DNA of 64,000 nt from Candidula unifasciata (Eukaryota; Mollusca; Gastropoda; Stylommatophora; Geomitridae), in NCBI GenBank assembly GCA_905116865.2, contig CAJHNH020007913.1, forward strand, positions 36,985 to 100,984, in the 5' to 3' direction. The translations under genes and the position numbers were made by a program. Shown here in pieces: positions 1 to 11,530 of the stretch. Numbering within the stretch: position 1 is the first letter of the stretch; the number at the start of each line of letters is the position of its first letter. Below the pieces are notes generated by a model, which worked only from the letters and a program-made list of their open reading frames with translations, searched no databases and was not told the DNA's origin.

Positions 1-190
1 GTACATATTGGCAATTCATCTCAGTGCGATTTGTTGTTAAATGATATCCAGCAGTTTTGCTAAGATTTCCTCGTTTGACCAAATGACATCTGAGGTCTCG
101 GCTAATTTTAGTGTCGGTTGTTTGGTTGATCAGCTGGTTTGTTATTTGGGTGATTGGTTAGTCGAATAGTTGCTTAGTTCATCTATTGCT

Positions 191-331
191 TTTTCTTCTT
201 CTTCTTCTTCTTCTTCTTCTTCTTCTTCTTCTTCTTCTTCTTCTTCTTCTTCTTCTTCTTCTTCTTCTTCTTCTCTCTAGAGTTCACCGGCTATTAACTC
301 CAGTAGAAAGCTCTGGATATTCACCAATTTG
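191..331 (-). mobile_element. SINE-A 3' fragment with long (TTC)n tail
   Basis: The (TTC)n run (191-275) is the reverse complement of the (GAA)n tail of the common short element I call SINE-A. It is followed by the SINE's last bases (TTCACCGGCTATTAACTCC). The copy is 5'-truncated. Confidence 0.6.
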
Positions 332-464
332 CTTTGAACAATGAGGAACCCACAACCCACACAGAGAGTTGCTCGTATTGTTGGCCGGTTAGTCATAATG
401 TTAGTAAATTGGTTGTGTCGTTAGCTGGCTGGCTAATTAGTTGCAATGTTCGTTTGATTTCTGG

Positions 465-765
465 TTCCCCTTGTGGGTTCCGGGGCTCCATTGTGGGAAA
501 AACAAGAAAAAACCCTCTGAATCCCGAATAAGCATGTCGTAAGAGTCGATTAAATGGGGGTTTCTTGCGAAGTTGAAGTGCATCTGCCTGAGAGGCAAGG
601 AACCAAAAGTTTGCATACAAATATGTCAGATTTCTAAAACCGATGTGTACGCAACACTCAGGTTCAGGAACAAGTCTAAAGTACAGAGGTGGACGAACAA
701 CAAGAACTTTTCGCCGGAGTTTACAGTCGGTGAACGCGAAAAAGAACTAAGAAGAAGACAACTGC
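465..765 (+). mobile_element. SINE-A, near full length
   Basis: SINE-A is a ~280-300 bp dispersed element. Its 5' end reads GTGGGTTCCGGGGC, its middle GCATGTCGTAAGAGTCGA and GCATCTGCCTGAGAGGCAAG, its 3' end CAGCTGGTGAACGCGAAGAAG. This copy has all blocks and ends in a purine-rich tail. Many copies occur in both orientations; short ORFs in it are spurious. Confidence 0.8.
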
Positions 766-769
766 TGGT

Positions 770-1640
770 TGGTTGTTGATTCTTCTTCTCAAAGTCCATG
801 CCGCGTACCGTTGGTAGTCATGCCTGACCACAACCTTCTATCCCGTGTGCTTTCAGCCAACTCTGACACAGATGTTACTTCCTGCCATGGTGTCAGACTG
901 TCCAGCGTCTTCTCTCTCAGTCCCCTTCAGCCTCTCATCCAATCCAACTTTCACACTGTCGGTATGTACTCCTGTTTTCGCCTTCTCATAACACACCGCC
1001 CTCTCCAGACATGGCCCACTATGTATCTAGAGAAGGCGGTGCATGACCAAAGGATGTAGATTTTCTTCTGAGGTGGGCAATCAATTCTCTTCATAAGTTG
1101 CTTGGTTAATTGGTCGCGTTATTGTTGGATAAGATGAAAATGATACCCAGTCCCGTTCTTTTGAAAGGGCTGGTTTTTACTTTTTAAATGCTGCATGCAT
1201 TCTCAACCCCTGTGACACAAGACAGAATGTAAAGCAAACATACAAATGAACCACGACTGTCTCCACCACAAGGTATGTTTATCATCCAGGCTTACACATT
1301 AACATCATGTTGCTTGAGATACCCCGCAACATCAAATTTTGACTAAAGTGGCTCGAGTTTGTGCAAGTAGTAAACAGCCCCTTCAAAACGGTAAGCATTA
1401 TTGATGTGATACTAGACCGGAAATGACGTTTGCTCTCATGTTCGCCATTAACTCCATGCCAACGAATGTTGATTTTTTCCAAACGCCCAGCTTTCATCTG
1501 CCGGGCTCCGTGCTATCATAAACACGTGATTCAAATTGTTTCTGTGTAAACGCTCTGCTTGAGAAACATACAGACAGCTCTGTGGCCTGGTGTTTAATTG
1601 CTGCTTCACTTTGTGAATTTCATCTGTAATTCAGCCGAGG
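770..1640. other. no gene recognised
   Basis: No splice-consistent or conserved coding sequence was found. Short open frames have no recognisable domain. The sequence is probably old repeat and intergenic DNA. Confidence 0.5.
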
Positions 1641-1883
1641 CAGTTTTGCCGATAACGAGAAAAACCAAGTTTTCTGTGTTCCTGAGGCATGGTTGTAGTG
1701 GAGAAAACATTTAGGTATGGATGTACCTTTCTCTCCTGCTGTGTCTTTCCAGCAGTGTGCTTCTTCTTATTATCCATGTCTTTTAACGTTAGTAGTCAAG
1801 TGTGTTCACATCCATTTGTCTCTTTGTGCAGTACAGAAAAAAGGCCCTGTTTACGCAAGTGGCGCATCAGTAGGGTGACCATA

Positions 1884-2138
1884 CGTCCCATTTGTACTGG
1901 GGCAGTCCCATTTGCATTGGGACAGTCCCATTTGTATTAGGACAGTCCCATTTGTATTAGGACCGTCCCATTTGTACTGGGGCAGTCCCATTTGTACTGG
2001 GGCAGTCCCATTTGTACTGGGGCAGTCCCATTTTTACTAGGGCAGTCCCATTTGTACTGGGGCAGTCCCATTTTTACTAGGGCAGTCCCATTTGTATTAG
2101 GACAGTCCCATTTGTATTAGGACAGTCCCATTTGTACT
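1884..2138. repeat. 20-bp minisatellite, about 13 units
   Basis: The unit is close to GTCCCATTTGTACTGGGGCA. A GTACTGGGGCA form and a GTATTAGGACA form are interspersed. Confidence 0.95.
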
Positions 2139-2286
2139 TTGGTGATTTATATTATGTTACATTACATTACATTACATAATATAATATTATATTTTCACCT
2201 TTTTTGTAGGGTATGTCCCCCTTTCCTCTCCAAGTTGTTACCTGAAAGTTTGAAAGTGTAGCCATCCCTTTAACTTTAAGAGTCGC

Positions 2287-2345
2287 AGCCCGGTTGGCAA
2301 ACCAACACGATCAAGCCGAGATGCCCAGTTCAATCCCTGAAAAAG
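2287..2345 (+). mobile_element. tRNA-like SINE head, degenerate
   Basis: The segment resembles a tRNA, with an A-box-like GGTTGGCAAACC and a B-box-like AGTTCAATCCC. No acceptor stem can be closed, so it is taken as a SINE head, not a tRNA gene. Confidence 0.4.
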
Positions 2346-2457
2346 TTACAGTTAAAGTTCCCGTACCGGCTACATGATGTCCAGGTAAGGAAATTAATAT
2401 TGTGCTGGCGAAGGTTTGTCGCCGCAACATCCTCTGCTATGTGTAAGTATGTTTACC

Positions 2458-2640
2458 GGCGGTCTTCGTGGCCAAGTGGTCCAGCCGACAGCCTCGCGCT
2501 CTAAAGGTCGTGGGTTCTGTTCTCTTTACGCGAGCGAAGATAGGAATCGTCGCTGGCACTACAGAATTCGTGCTTTGTGCGACACTGTCGGCAGTGGTTA
2601 GTCTTCTGCGGAAAGAGTGACAGATCTGTTTTGGATAACC
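2458..2640 (+). mobile_element. tRNA-derived SINE, different family
   Basis: It has a clean A box (TGGCCAAGTGG at 2469-2479) and a B-box-like GTGGGTTCTGTTC about 40 bp on, then a non-tRNA body. The spacing fits a pol III promoter of a tRNA-derived SINE. Confidence 0.5.
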
Positions 2641-2667
2641 AAGGACAATGAAGTCAATCCTCTAGAG

Positions 2668-3060
2668 CAGTGATTCTCAACCTTCCAAATGCCGCGACCC
2701 TTTAATACAGCTCCTCGTGTTGTGGTGATCTCCCAACTATAAAATTAGTTTTCGTTGTTACTTCATAACTTCAGTATATATGTGTTTTCCGATGGTCTAA
2801 GGCAGGGCTATTTAACTGGCATCCCGCGGGCCAAATCTGGCCCACGAAGGCCTAACAAGTGGCCCGCATATCATTGCCAGTTGTATTATATTAATTATCT
2901 TTCTATGGTGGGACTTTGCCTTCTGACCCGTGATAATCCCCGTTACCCGACATTTTGGCCCCTGAGTAAACTTAGTTGAATAGCTCTGGTCTAAGGCAAC
3001 CTCTGTGAAAGGTTCCTTCGACACTCAGAAGAGTCGCGACTCATGGGTTGAGAACCGTGC
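2668..3060 (+). mobile_element. SPIN-like hAT MITE, interrupted by another hAT MITE
   Basis: It begins CAGTGATTCTCAACC and ends GGTTGAGAACCGTGC. Inner blocks GCGACCCTTTAATACAG, TACTTCATAACT and TTTTCCGATGGTCT match my recollection of SPIN, a hAT family spread horizontally among tetrapods and some invertebrates. The flanks CTCTAGAG (2660-2667) and CTATATAG (3061-3068) are a degenerate 8-bp duplication of the TCTAGA type favoured by SPIN. It is non-autonomous and has no transposase. Confidence 0.8.
2803..2988 (+). mobile_element. hAT MITE inserted in the SPIN-like element
   Basis: 186 bp with terminal repeats CAGGGCTATTTAAC and GTTGAATAGCTCTG (inverted, two mismatches). It is flanked by a perfect 8-bp duplication GTCTAAGG at 2795-2802 and 2989-2996, diagnostic of hAT. 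The body carries GGCCCGCATATC and GGCCAAATCTGGCCC. Confidence 0.88.
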
Positions 3061-3325
3061 CTATATAGTCTAGAATACTCTAGATCTTAACTTTAACTTT
3101 ATGACAATCTGATATTCTACTTCACTCCCCCCTTCTATACGTCAAAAAGCAAGCAAGCTTACACACAATTAGTCACACCACGAGCAGAAAGAACTGGTCG
3201 GATAGAAGTGGCAAGTAACGAGAAATGCGAACGTTTAAAGTGGAAATTTCACTCCCGTCAACGTGCGTGCATCCACGAAAGTTTCACAGACATAGGGGGG
3301 CGAAGGAGATGTGCTGGGAAACTCA

Positions 3326-3330
<5 letters not shown>

Positions 3331-3381
<51 letters not shown>
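3331..3381. repeat. (GA)n microsatellite
   Basis: About 50 bp of GA dinucleotides with one A interruption. The open frames across it (RERERE) are artefacts. Confidence 0.95.
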
Positions 3382-3382
<1 letters not shown>

Positions 3383-4031
3383 CTATAAAGTTAACATCTG
3401 CAAAACGTTTTACACCTGGATTACATTTCTTGGCGCGCCAGACGGGGCGAGGGAAACAGTTGAAAATCGCAAACTAAAGACGAACTGGTTTGTGCCCATC
3501 CGTTTTCCGCTGCTTGGAGGATGGGGGACGGGCGTGGGCAGAAAGGAGTGGGGAGGGGGGGGTAGTGATGTCTTTCACAAGGAAGAGAAGTGCTGCAAGC
3601 TAGAATTAGGATGTTGTTGATATTGGAGAACTCGCTACTACTGATGCGAACTGCTAAAATGACGTTATTTTTGTTTGTCCGTTATGATGGTAGGGAAATC
3701 AAACCCGTAAAAAAAGTACATAAGGTAGAGAATATTGATAAGCTCTTGCAGTCCATGAGATTTTTGTGCAAAGATTTTTTAAAACTTTTTTTGTTTTGTT
3801 TTTTGTTCGCGCTCTATGGCTCTATCTCTACATACTCTTCGCTCCTCGTTGTTACGTTTGTGTAGTTCACTTATGTTTGAAAAAGGCTGCCCGGCCGAAA
3901 CGTTACGTTGTGTTGTTTTTTTGTGCACGTTTTTCTGCTTCCCCATTTTGTTGAGTTTTTTAGTCTCATTTCTCTGGAATGCCAATGGCGATGACACAAT
4001 TAGTGTTTAAAACAAAAGTACACGAAATGAG

Positions 4032-4300
4032 CGGCGTCCGTGGCTATGGCGTTGCGAGTCCGACTCGTAAGCCAGCATACCGCGATCGAAACCCACTGCA
4101 GGCTGCGTGGATTTTTGTCGTGGTATGGGACGTCGCAGGTCGACCCAGCCTAAAATGGGTACCAGGATGGGCTGTCCTGGGAAAGTAAAGACAGCCGGCG
4201 TAATGCTGACCACATTACCCACAGAGTGCTGATGGTCTGTAAAAATATGGGACGCTCTGCCCATATGCCCGAAAGGCGTGAAAAGGGAACTTTACTTACT
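4032..4300 (+). mobile_element. tRNA-derived SINE with (CTTA)n tail and target duplication
   Basis: It has an A-box-like TGGCTATGGCG and a B-box-like GCGATCGAAACCC, a unique body and the 3' tail TTTACTTACT. The flanking duplication TACACGAAATGAG is at 4019-4031 and 4301-4313. A second copy is at 49794-50064. Confidence 0.88.
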
Positions 4301-4689
4301 TACACGAAATGAGAACATGATAGGCCTAACTCTTGAAATTTCTGGAAATTTCACACAAGGAGTTTCATTTATTTTTAATAATTACAATCTTTTTTTTTTT
4401 TTTTTAAGACCACGAAAACAAACTACTGCACTGCTCTGTTGTAGAATTACAGAAAGAACGAGAGTTGTACTAGAGTAGCCAGATTTATAAAGTATGAGCT
4501 GAATAAATATAAAAAGAATAGAGACGCACAATGCTATGTTTGGGACACGGATATGTGTCAGTACCATCTTACGCACTTTATTTAGACTGAGAAAGTTGAT
4601 AGCATGTATCTGTAATTAAATATAACATTGTCATCATAATGGTGCACAGGAAGTATGCGGCTAGAACCGTGTTATAGGACAATTATGTT

Positions 4690-4862
4690 CCTCGTGTGGG
4701 TCCCAGGGTCCCATTTGGGAGGAGGGACACACCCACTGCCCACCCCCCCCCCCCCCCCCCGCACAACAAGCATGTCGTAAAAGTCGACTAATTAAGGTGT
4801 TTCGTTTGAAGTCGGAGTGCATCTGCATGAGAGGCAGGAACTAACAGTCTGCATGCAGATGA
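4690..4862 (+). mobile_element. SINE-A, 5' half, with poly-C run
   Basis: It carries the SINE-A head (GTGTGGGTCCCAGGGTCCCA), GCATGTCGTAAAAGTCGACT and GCATCTGCATGAGAGGCAG. A poly-C run at 4743-4760 interrupts the head. Confidence 0.65.
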
Positions 4863-5324
4863 TGATTCGTATTTGTTTCACTTCCACTTTATGTCATTAC
4901 AAATTCAAAACAACCCAACACTTACCTTCTTTATCTTCGTGTTCAAGTCTTCCTCACTTCATCCCTTCCTACCACGTCTTTCAATTTTTAGCAGTTTGAA
5001 CCATTGAAATAATGTAGAGGCAAAGGCGCCAACTTGCTACAGCCAGCTGACTCACACGTCAGCCACTTACTTCTCTCAACAACTATCCAAATATCCTGAT
5101 AGATTTTTTAACGCCGGCGTGTCGCGTTCAAATGTCAAAGTTTAACACTATGCGTTGTGCGAAAGCTAGGCTTGAGATCACCGGTTTCAGATGAAAAATA
5201 CTCATGCTAGTTGTAAATACAACTCTGAACAGAGATAAGTTTATGAACAAGTTTTACGCTAAAACCATGGATCACCAAATATGTGTTCACTTAGTTTGAA
5301 CTCTTTTCATAAAGACCTATTTTT

Positions 5325-5592
5325 CCCCTGTGGGTTCTGGGGCCCGGTTGTGGGGAAAACAAGAATAGACCCACTTCCTCCCCAAAAAAGCAAGCCGTAA
5401 GAGTCAGTATTAGTGCTCTCTTCGAAGTGGGAATAGATTGTCTGAGAGGCAATGAACCAACAATTTGCACACAGATAAGTCATGTGTTAAACGGATGCGC
5501 ATGCAACATTCAGGTTCTGGAACAAGACTAAAGTCCAGAGGTAGACGAATAACCACAACTTTGCGCCGGAGTTACAGCTGGTGAACGCAAAG
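5325..5592 (+). mobile_element. SINE-A, near full length
   Basis: The head (CTGTGGGTTCTGGGGCC) through the tail (CAGCTGGTGAACGCAAAG) is present. The tail has grown into the microsatellite that follows. Confidence 0.8.
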
Positions 5593-5632
5593 CAGCAGCA
5601 GGAGCAGGAGCAGCAGCAGCAGTAGTAGTAGC

Positions 5633-5729
<97 letters not shown>

Positions 5730-5749
5730 TAGTAGTGGTAGTTGTTGTT

Positions 5750-5810
<61 letters not shown>

Positions 5811-5828
5811 AAGAAGAAGAAGAAGAAA
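5592..5828. repeat. (AGC/TAG/GAA)n trinucleotide repeat seeded by a SINE tail
   Basis: AGC units pass into TAG units and finally GAA. The array starts exactly where the SINE-A GAA tail should be. Confidence 0.9.
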
Positions 5829-6519
5829 AAGAATTATTGTCAGACTTTTCAGTAGTAATCAGCTAGTTAAACAACTATGGGGCAGAACAAATTTGTAAAA
5901 AAAAAATGGATAAAATTAATTAATGTAACCAATCATACTGGAAAAAGAAGTTTCGAAAAGTCTCTATCTTCGTCAGCATTCCTAGCCTCACGAAGTTCAC
6001 TGCTGCAGTTATCACCAGCCTCCATTTATATCTGTGACTGAACCTCTCTTTCTAAGCATTTCTGGTCTGCATGTATGTTTTTTCCATCGTTATTGTGTGT
6101 GCTCGTGCGCCCGCGTGTGCGACGTTTAAACCCCCCCCCCCCCCCAGGATGGCACAACGAGCATTTAAACACCAGATGACAAGTGACACCATTTGGATGA
6201 GAATCCCACATACACAAGACCCAGAAACCCCATGCAACCGTTAGGTTATATTATGGTCCCAGACACCAGCTGGGGTGGGGCTTTGAAATAACAAATTACA
6301 TCCCAGTTAGTGTGTGTCTGCCTGGTGGGAAACTCTTATTCAAAGAAAAGTACATTCTGAAATAATCGTATTGTGTGCCACAGAAAGAGTTAAAAAGTCT
6401 TTAAACTGTGTTGAGATTTAAAACCTTTCAGTGAGCCATGATGATGGCGGCGTGGTAAGCATTCAGGTGTCCACATCCACCGAATGCCATGTTTGACAAA
6501 TAGCCAACCTGCTGATGTC

Positions 6520-6712
6520 CATACGACAACCACTCACCGGAACGAAAATTGTATTAATGGCTAGTTACTTGACAAAACCTGAACGGTTATATCTCGGTAC
6601 CACTGTCGAAACCATAGCAAAACAAATCGTCCGCAGGCTGGGATCGAGCCTGGCACCCCGGCAGTTATGAAGCGCGTTCGCAATGCCTAAACCAGAGAGA
6701 GCTAACTTGACA
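6520..6712 (-). mobile_element. tRNA-derived SINE (family D), partial
   Basis: The reverse strand carries a B box (GGCTCGATCCC) after an A-box-like region. The same family is seen more completely at 26508-26745 and in degraded form at 10315-10563. Confidence 0.55.
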
Positions 6713-6902
6713 TACACAGATCAGCATAGAGCGGCCTAATGTTTGTGGGATCCCCAAACAAGTGCTCAGTAAGCCCAAGCGTCAAGATGACCCTGCCTGT
6801 TAGTCCATTCCTGGAATTTAGCTTTGTTCCAGGACTTAAAAAGTCTTTCTATAAGTGTCCATCAGTACACTGTCTGTTCAAGAAGAGTTGTGTGTATGTA
6901 TT

Positions 6903-7186
6903 ATCTTCTTCTTCGCGTTCACCAGCTGTAAACTCTGACGGAAAGTTCTGGTTGTTCATCCACTTCTGGACTGCAGTCCCGTTTCAGAACCTGAGTGTTG
7001 CGTGTGCATCCGTTTTACAGATCTGACTCATTTGTATGCAGACTGCTGGTTACTTGCCTCTCAGGCAAAGGCACTCCGACTTCGCAGGAAGCTCCCAATT
7101 AGTCGACTCTTACGACATGCTTTTGGGTAGGCACTGGGTCTATTCTTGTTTTCCCTATAATAGGGCCCCGGAACCCACATAGGTAT
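6903..7186 (-). mobile_element. SINE-A, near full length
   Basis: It is the reverse complement of SINE-A from the tail (CTTCTTCTTCGCGTTCACCAG) to the head (GGGCCCCGGAACCCACA). Confidence 0.85.
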
Positions 7187-7244
7187 GTGCGGATTATGTT
7201 TTAAATGATTGCTTAGAAATGGCTAATGAAAGTAGAACATTATA

Positions 7245-7475
7245 GACAACAACGAGAAAAAGTTCTTTGGTCATGTGATGAGAAAAGGAGTCCTGGAAAA
7301 TATTGTGACGACTGGAAAGATCACTGGTTGAAGAGGCAGACGAAGAGAAATGATGGTGGATGGCTTAAGACAGTGGCATGGAGAAATATCATCAGTAGCA
7401 TTGATCCAGAACACCAAAGACCGAGATCTGTGAAGATGCATGAACGCCTGCGCCAACTGGCAGGACACTTGATCT
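7245..7475 (+). pseudogene. LINE reverse transcriptase 3' end, decayed
   Basis: One frame reads KFFGHVMRKGVLENIV, then RGRRREMMVDGLRQWHG and NTKDRDL. This is the typical C-terminal tail of an endonuclease-reverse transcriptase LINE (GHVMR, RGR, DR). In-frame stops follow TGKITG and KDRDL, so it is dead. Confidence 0.75.
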
Positions 7476-7884
7476 TTTTTTTTTATGACCTGCGCAATCT
7501 ATTGTTTTGTTGCCTAACATGAATATGCATTGTGACTTCAAAGAGGTATGACTATCGGTTGAAAGAGTGAACCTGTCATTTAGTACCACGCTGTCATTTA
7601 CCAGCAGGCTCGAGCCCTGAACTTCGCTCACCGCACAACTCCTTAAAAGTTGTCATCCGTGTACTGAGGGTGGACTGGTAAGTGCTTGAGGCTGTCAGGG
7701 TATATCATCTCTAGGAGCCACATCACCGAGGTTTTCTGCTATCTCTATTTAGGCCGACATAGGCCATTATACAGTTCATAAAAGACAGCAAAGAACCAGT
7801 CTTTAATATAGCAGGCCATCGGGCGGCTCAAAGAGGGCGAAGTTTGGCATTTTTATTTATCACATTGGAATCTCTAGCGTAGTT

Positions 7885-8180
7885 GGCTAAACCGCACTGC
7901 GCGGTGACCGAGTGACGAACTCCTTGTGGTCTGGGTTCACACCCGGGGATAGGCAGAAAAGCCACATTTCTCCCAGATTTACGGTATTTATCATGTAATC
8001 AAGGCCGAAGGGTTGTGATATCCAAAATATCGAGCCTAAGGGTTAACAACTCATCGCTTCTGGATACTGGGACAAAAATACAGGGTGCACGACGTGGACG
8101 TATAGCAGGAGTCTTCCATGCGAGTCTGTAAAACCAGCATAGCGGCCGAGTTGAGGGTATTTCATTATACATTACTTAAC
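7885..8180 (+). mobile_element. tRNA-like SINE
   Basis: An A-box-like TGACCGAGTGA and a B-box GGGTTCACACCC occur at tRNA-like spacing, followed by a ~230-bp body. No clover-leaf acceptor stem was evident. Confidence 0.45.
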
Positions 8181-8261
8181 AGACCTAATTTTCCCGCATG
8201 ACTGATCGAAATCACAGCACCATAAAAAAGTATAAAAATGAAGAGTTGTGGTGGTTTTAGG

Positions 8262-8652
8262 TTAGTTCATTTACCAGTTGAGACAGTCAGGCAAATGTAC
8301 TCTGACTTCGAAGGAAGCTCCCAAACCAAATCTTACACATGCTTTCAGGAAGCAGTGGATCTATTCTTGCTAACCCCCCCCATGATGGGACCCCGGAACC
8401 CACACAGGGAAGTCTGGAGAATAGACCCACTGACGTCTAACAAGCATATCGTAAAAGTTTACAATCAGGGCTGTTCCTTCAAAGTCGGAGTGCATCTGTC
8501 GGAGAGGTGAGGAACCAACAGTCTGCACACAAAAGTCAAATCTCTAAAATGGATGGGCAGGCATAATTCAAGTTCCAGAACAAAGTCCAGAAGTGGATGA
8601 ACAAGTATAACTTCTCCATTAAAGTTTACAGCCGGTGAATGTCAAGAAAATC
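8262..8652. mobile_element. two partial SINE-A copies, head to head
   Basis: A minus-strand 5' half (8262-8406, ending CCCCGGAACCCACACAGGGA) abuts a plus-strand copy (8411-8652) that begins in GAATAGACCCACTG and reaches GCCGGTGAATGTCAAG. Confidence 0.65.
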
Positions 8653-9365
8653 AAGGTGATAAGGCTTTTAACACTCAAAATGTCAGAATTTATATTTTCC
8701 AGGAATAGGAACTGCAACAAATGCCAGGATGAAAATATATGTGGCTTTTACAAGATACAATTAAAGCACTCTGTAAATACACAATGCAACAACTACTCTT
8801 CATATATTTTGAATAGTTTCAAACAGCAAAAATGGAAAATGGACAAATTGATTAAAGAAAAAAACAAGAAGTTTGTTTTCACATGTATTTGTTATTCATT
8901 ATGACAAATATGTACATAAACCAACAATTTGTAAAAATCACTACACAAATTCAACACAAGAGCACCTGGCTCACAGTCAGACAACTTAGACTTCACAGAC
9001 ACCACTCTCAGGCTGTCACCCCAGTCATGCACACTACTCTTTATTTATTCACCATCCTTCATCCCTGACTACCACTGGCTGCGGTATTTCTCTGACATAC
9101 TTAACCACACAAGAACAATTTAAAAAAAAAAAAAAAAACAGAACAGTAACAAAAATATGAAACATATGAGACTCATAATCATTGAACTTCAATTCACATG
9201 TCAATTAGCATCACAAAACTAATTTTCACATCGTTTACATAAGAAACAAATGCCATAAGGTAGTTGCAGTTGTATGAAAGAAAAGGGTAAACCCCATGTC
9301 AGATATTCTGTATGTGTACAAAGCGATTAATCTCCAAAAATACCATGTTAGGTACAAAGTGGAGT
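8653..9365. other. AT-rich, no gene recognised; possible distal CHD1 3' UTR
   Basis: No conserved protein or clear transposon was seen. It lies downstream of CHD1 on the minus strand. Confidence 0.3.
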
Positions 9366-9480
9366 GACCAGCTCTCTACTTCACTAGTTTCCCTTCCCCC
9401 AAAACTGATACGACACTTCTGGGGACCAGCTCTCTACTTCACTAGTTTCCCTTCCCCCAAAACAGATAAGACACTTCTGG
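9366..9480. repeat. 58-bp tandem duplication
   Basis: Two adjacent units share GACCAGCTCTCTACTTCACT and TTCCCTTCCCCCAAAAC. Confidence 0.9.
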
Positions 9481-9617
9481 TACCAGTATCTTGTTTCCCT
9501 CTCTGTCTGCCCTTTACAGGGGCTGTTGTTTTGGTTTACAGCTGCACCTTTCAGCTCACAAAACTCAGAAAGATCATTAAATATGCAACTGGCCATGATC
9601 CGTGTGCCACTTGCTAG

Positions 9618-9670
9618 GCCTCTGCAGGCCAGATGCAGCCAGCGGGCGGCCTGTTAATTAGCTAGCCCTG
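9618..9670 (-). mobile_element. fragment of the hAT MITE seen at 2803
   Basis: The reverse strand begins CAGGGCTAGCTAATTAAC followed by GGCC-rich sequence, resembling the 5' end of that MITE. Confidence 0.5.
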
Positions 9671-10314
9671 CCTTAGTTTTCAAGCTATGTAAGACTGAGT
9701 GGAATCTGGAATGAAGTGTGGATCCAGCTAAGAAAGAACATATGAGGAGAAGAGTACAATGTGTGTACACCTAGTGTGCTACTGGAACAGTCAGCATCTG
9801 TGATTCCCAAACTCTGCACTGCAGAATATTAGAAGGAATCCCTTACTTACAAATAGTCATACTTTCACTTAGGTTAGGGCGGCAGGGAAAATTTCTGTTT
9901 GGGAAACACTAATCTATACCTTAAGCTATTCTGTTGCTAAAGATGAGCATCCATGGGTGTACTCAGCAGACTATGATGCTGATACTTGAATCAGTAATTA
10001 ACCTTAAGTAAGAGCATATTTCTCTACCAGAACAACATGACTGGCCAGGTCACTGAACCTCCTGCTGAGCTACAAACTGTCAATGGTAGGAATATAAGCC
10101 ATTATAAACTTGCAAGTTTATGACTGATTTAAAAAAAAAAAAAAAAAAAAAATTCTTGCAAGCTGCCCTTTGAAAACTGAACACAAACTTAATACTTAAA
10201 ACAACTGACAACAAAAGAAAACACACAAAATTAACTTACTAGTCACACTAAGGAATCCATAGATTCTGAAGTAAATCAAGAAACAAACAAACATGGTATT
10301 AGAATAGTTAAGAG

Positions 10315-10563
10315 GACAGTAAAATATATACTTGCATGTCCTTTACAGGACATTACAGAACCAACCCCAGCATTTCCTGACTTTGATTTCCCTAGGCAAT
10401 TTTATTTTCAGTAGTTTGCCACTGATCTCTGAATGGTTGGCTCTAGATAACACTGTTTAAACGAACACAAGGTGGTCTGCTGCCAAAATGCCAGATGCTG
10501 GAGACAGAACCAAGCATCACAGAATTACGAAGCATGTTTGCAATGCCTAAGCCACAGATGTAG
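10315..10563 (-). mobile_element. SINE family D, degenerate copy
   Basis: It shares CCTTTACAGGACATTACAG, CAGTAGTTTGCCACTG and the final AATGCCTAAGCCACAGA with the copies at 26508 and 6520. Confidence 0.6.
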
Positions 10564-10829
10564 ACAGTAAAAATATACTAGGATTAAATTCATTACTCTA
10601 CAATGAAAAAATTGAGATCTGAAAGAAAGGGTGAAAAAAACATCACTATAGGCACTGCATCAATCAGTGCATTACCGACTAGCATGGACAATCATGCCTC
10701 TCCACAACTTGTGTTCTCTAACATCATGTATCAACAGTTCATGCTGACATGTGAACTTTGCATCAACAGAGATCACAACTAATGAACCGCTAGTGAACCA
10801 GGTACTAAGACATGATTTTGGAGGATTAT

Positions 10830-11135
10830 ATCCCCACATAGGTTTCAGAGCCCCATTATGTGGGGTGGGGGGGAAGACAGAAAGAGACAGAGAGAAACAG
10901 ACCCACTGCTTCCCTCAACAAGCATGTTTTAAAAGTAGACTAATAGGGTTATTTCTGTCAAAATCAGAATGCATCTGCCTGAGAGATGAGGAACCAACAG
11001 TCTGCACAAAAGTTTAAGCCAGATTTGTTAAATCATTGGACAATTAAAACTCCAGTTCTGAAACAAGACTTAAGTCTAAAAGTAGACAAGCAGCCAGAAT
11101 TTTCTGCAGGAATTTACAGCTGTGAAACCAAAAGA
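10830..11135 (+). mobile_element. SINE-A, diverged copy
   Basis: Head, GCATGTTTTAAAAGTAGACT, GCATCTGCCTGAGAGATGAG and the CAGCTGTGAAACCAAAAGAA tail are recognisable. A G-rich and GA-rich insert sits in the head. Confidence 0.7.
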
Positions 11136-11141
11136 AGAAAA

Positions 11142-11530
11142 CAAATGAAGATTATAAAAAGCATTTCCTCTACCACCAAGAACCAAGATTTACACAAATA
11201 CCTTCAAGATAGTTTCACAGGTAATTCTTCTTTCACTAGACTTCTGAATGTCTCTAAACAAATAAAACTCTAATGCCACAAACAAGGAGGACTATAAAAG
11301 CATTTTTTTTCTATCCAGCAAGATTCACTTCAATACATTCCAGATATTTTCAAACACTTCTTCCATTTTGACTTTTGAAAGCCTCTACAACTAATATTGT
11401 TCTGAGGTAACTCAAATAATGAAAAACTATAAAAGCATGTCATCTACGCACCAAGATTTATCTGAATACATTCAAGATCTTTTCACAGATATGTTTTTTT
11501 TTTCCACTTGACCTTTGAATGTCTCTGAAA
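11142..11530. repeat. about 140-bp tandem repeat, three diverged units
   Basis: Each unit carries ACTATAAAAGCAT, a CAAGATTTA(C) block, CATTCAAGAT and TTTCACAG. Units start near 11150, 11291 and 11428. Confidence 0.7.

Noticed and set aside
573..779. Short ORF MKCICLRGKEPKVCIQICQI and its relatives elsewhere
   Set aside because: These are frames through SINE-A copies; the same peptide style recurs in every copy without a conserved start or stop.
2458..2530. tRNA gene
   Set aside because: Good A box but poor B box and no closed clover leaf; treated as a SINE head.
3865..3960. AGGCTGCCCGGCCGAAACGTT, reminiscent of retroelement sequences
   Set aside because: Too short to assign and without flanking coding motifs.
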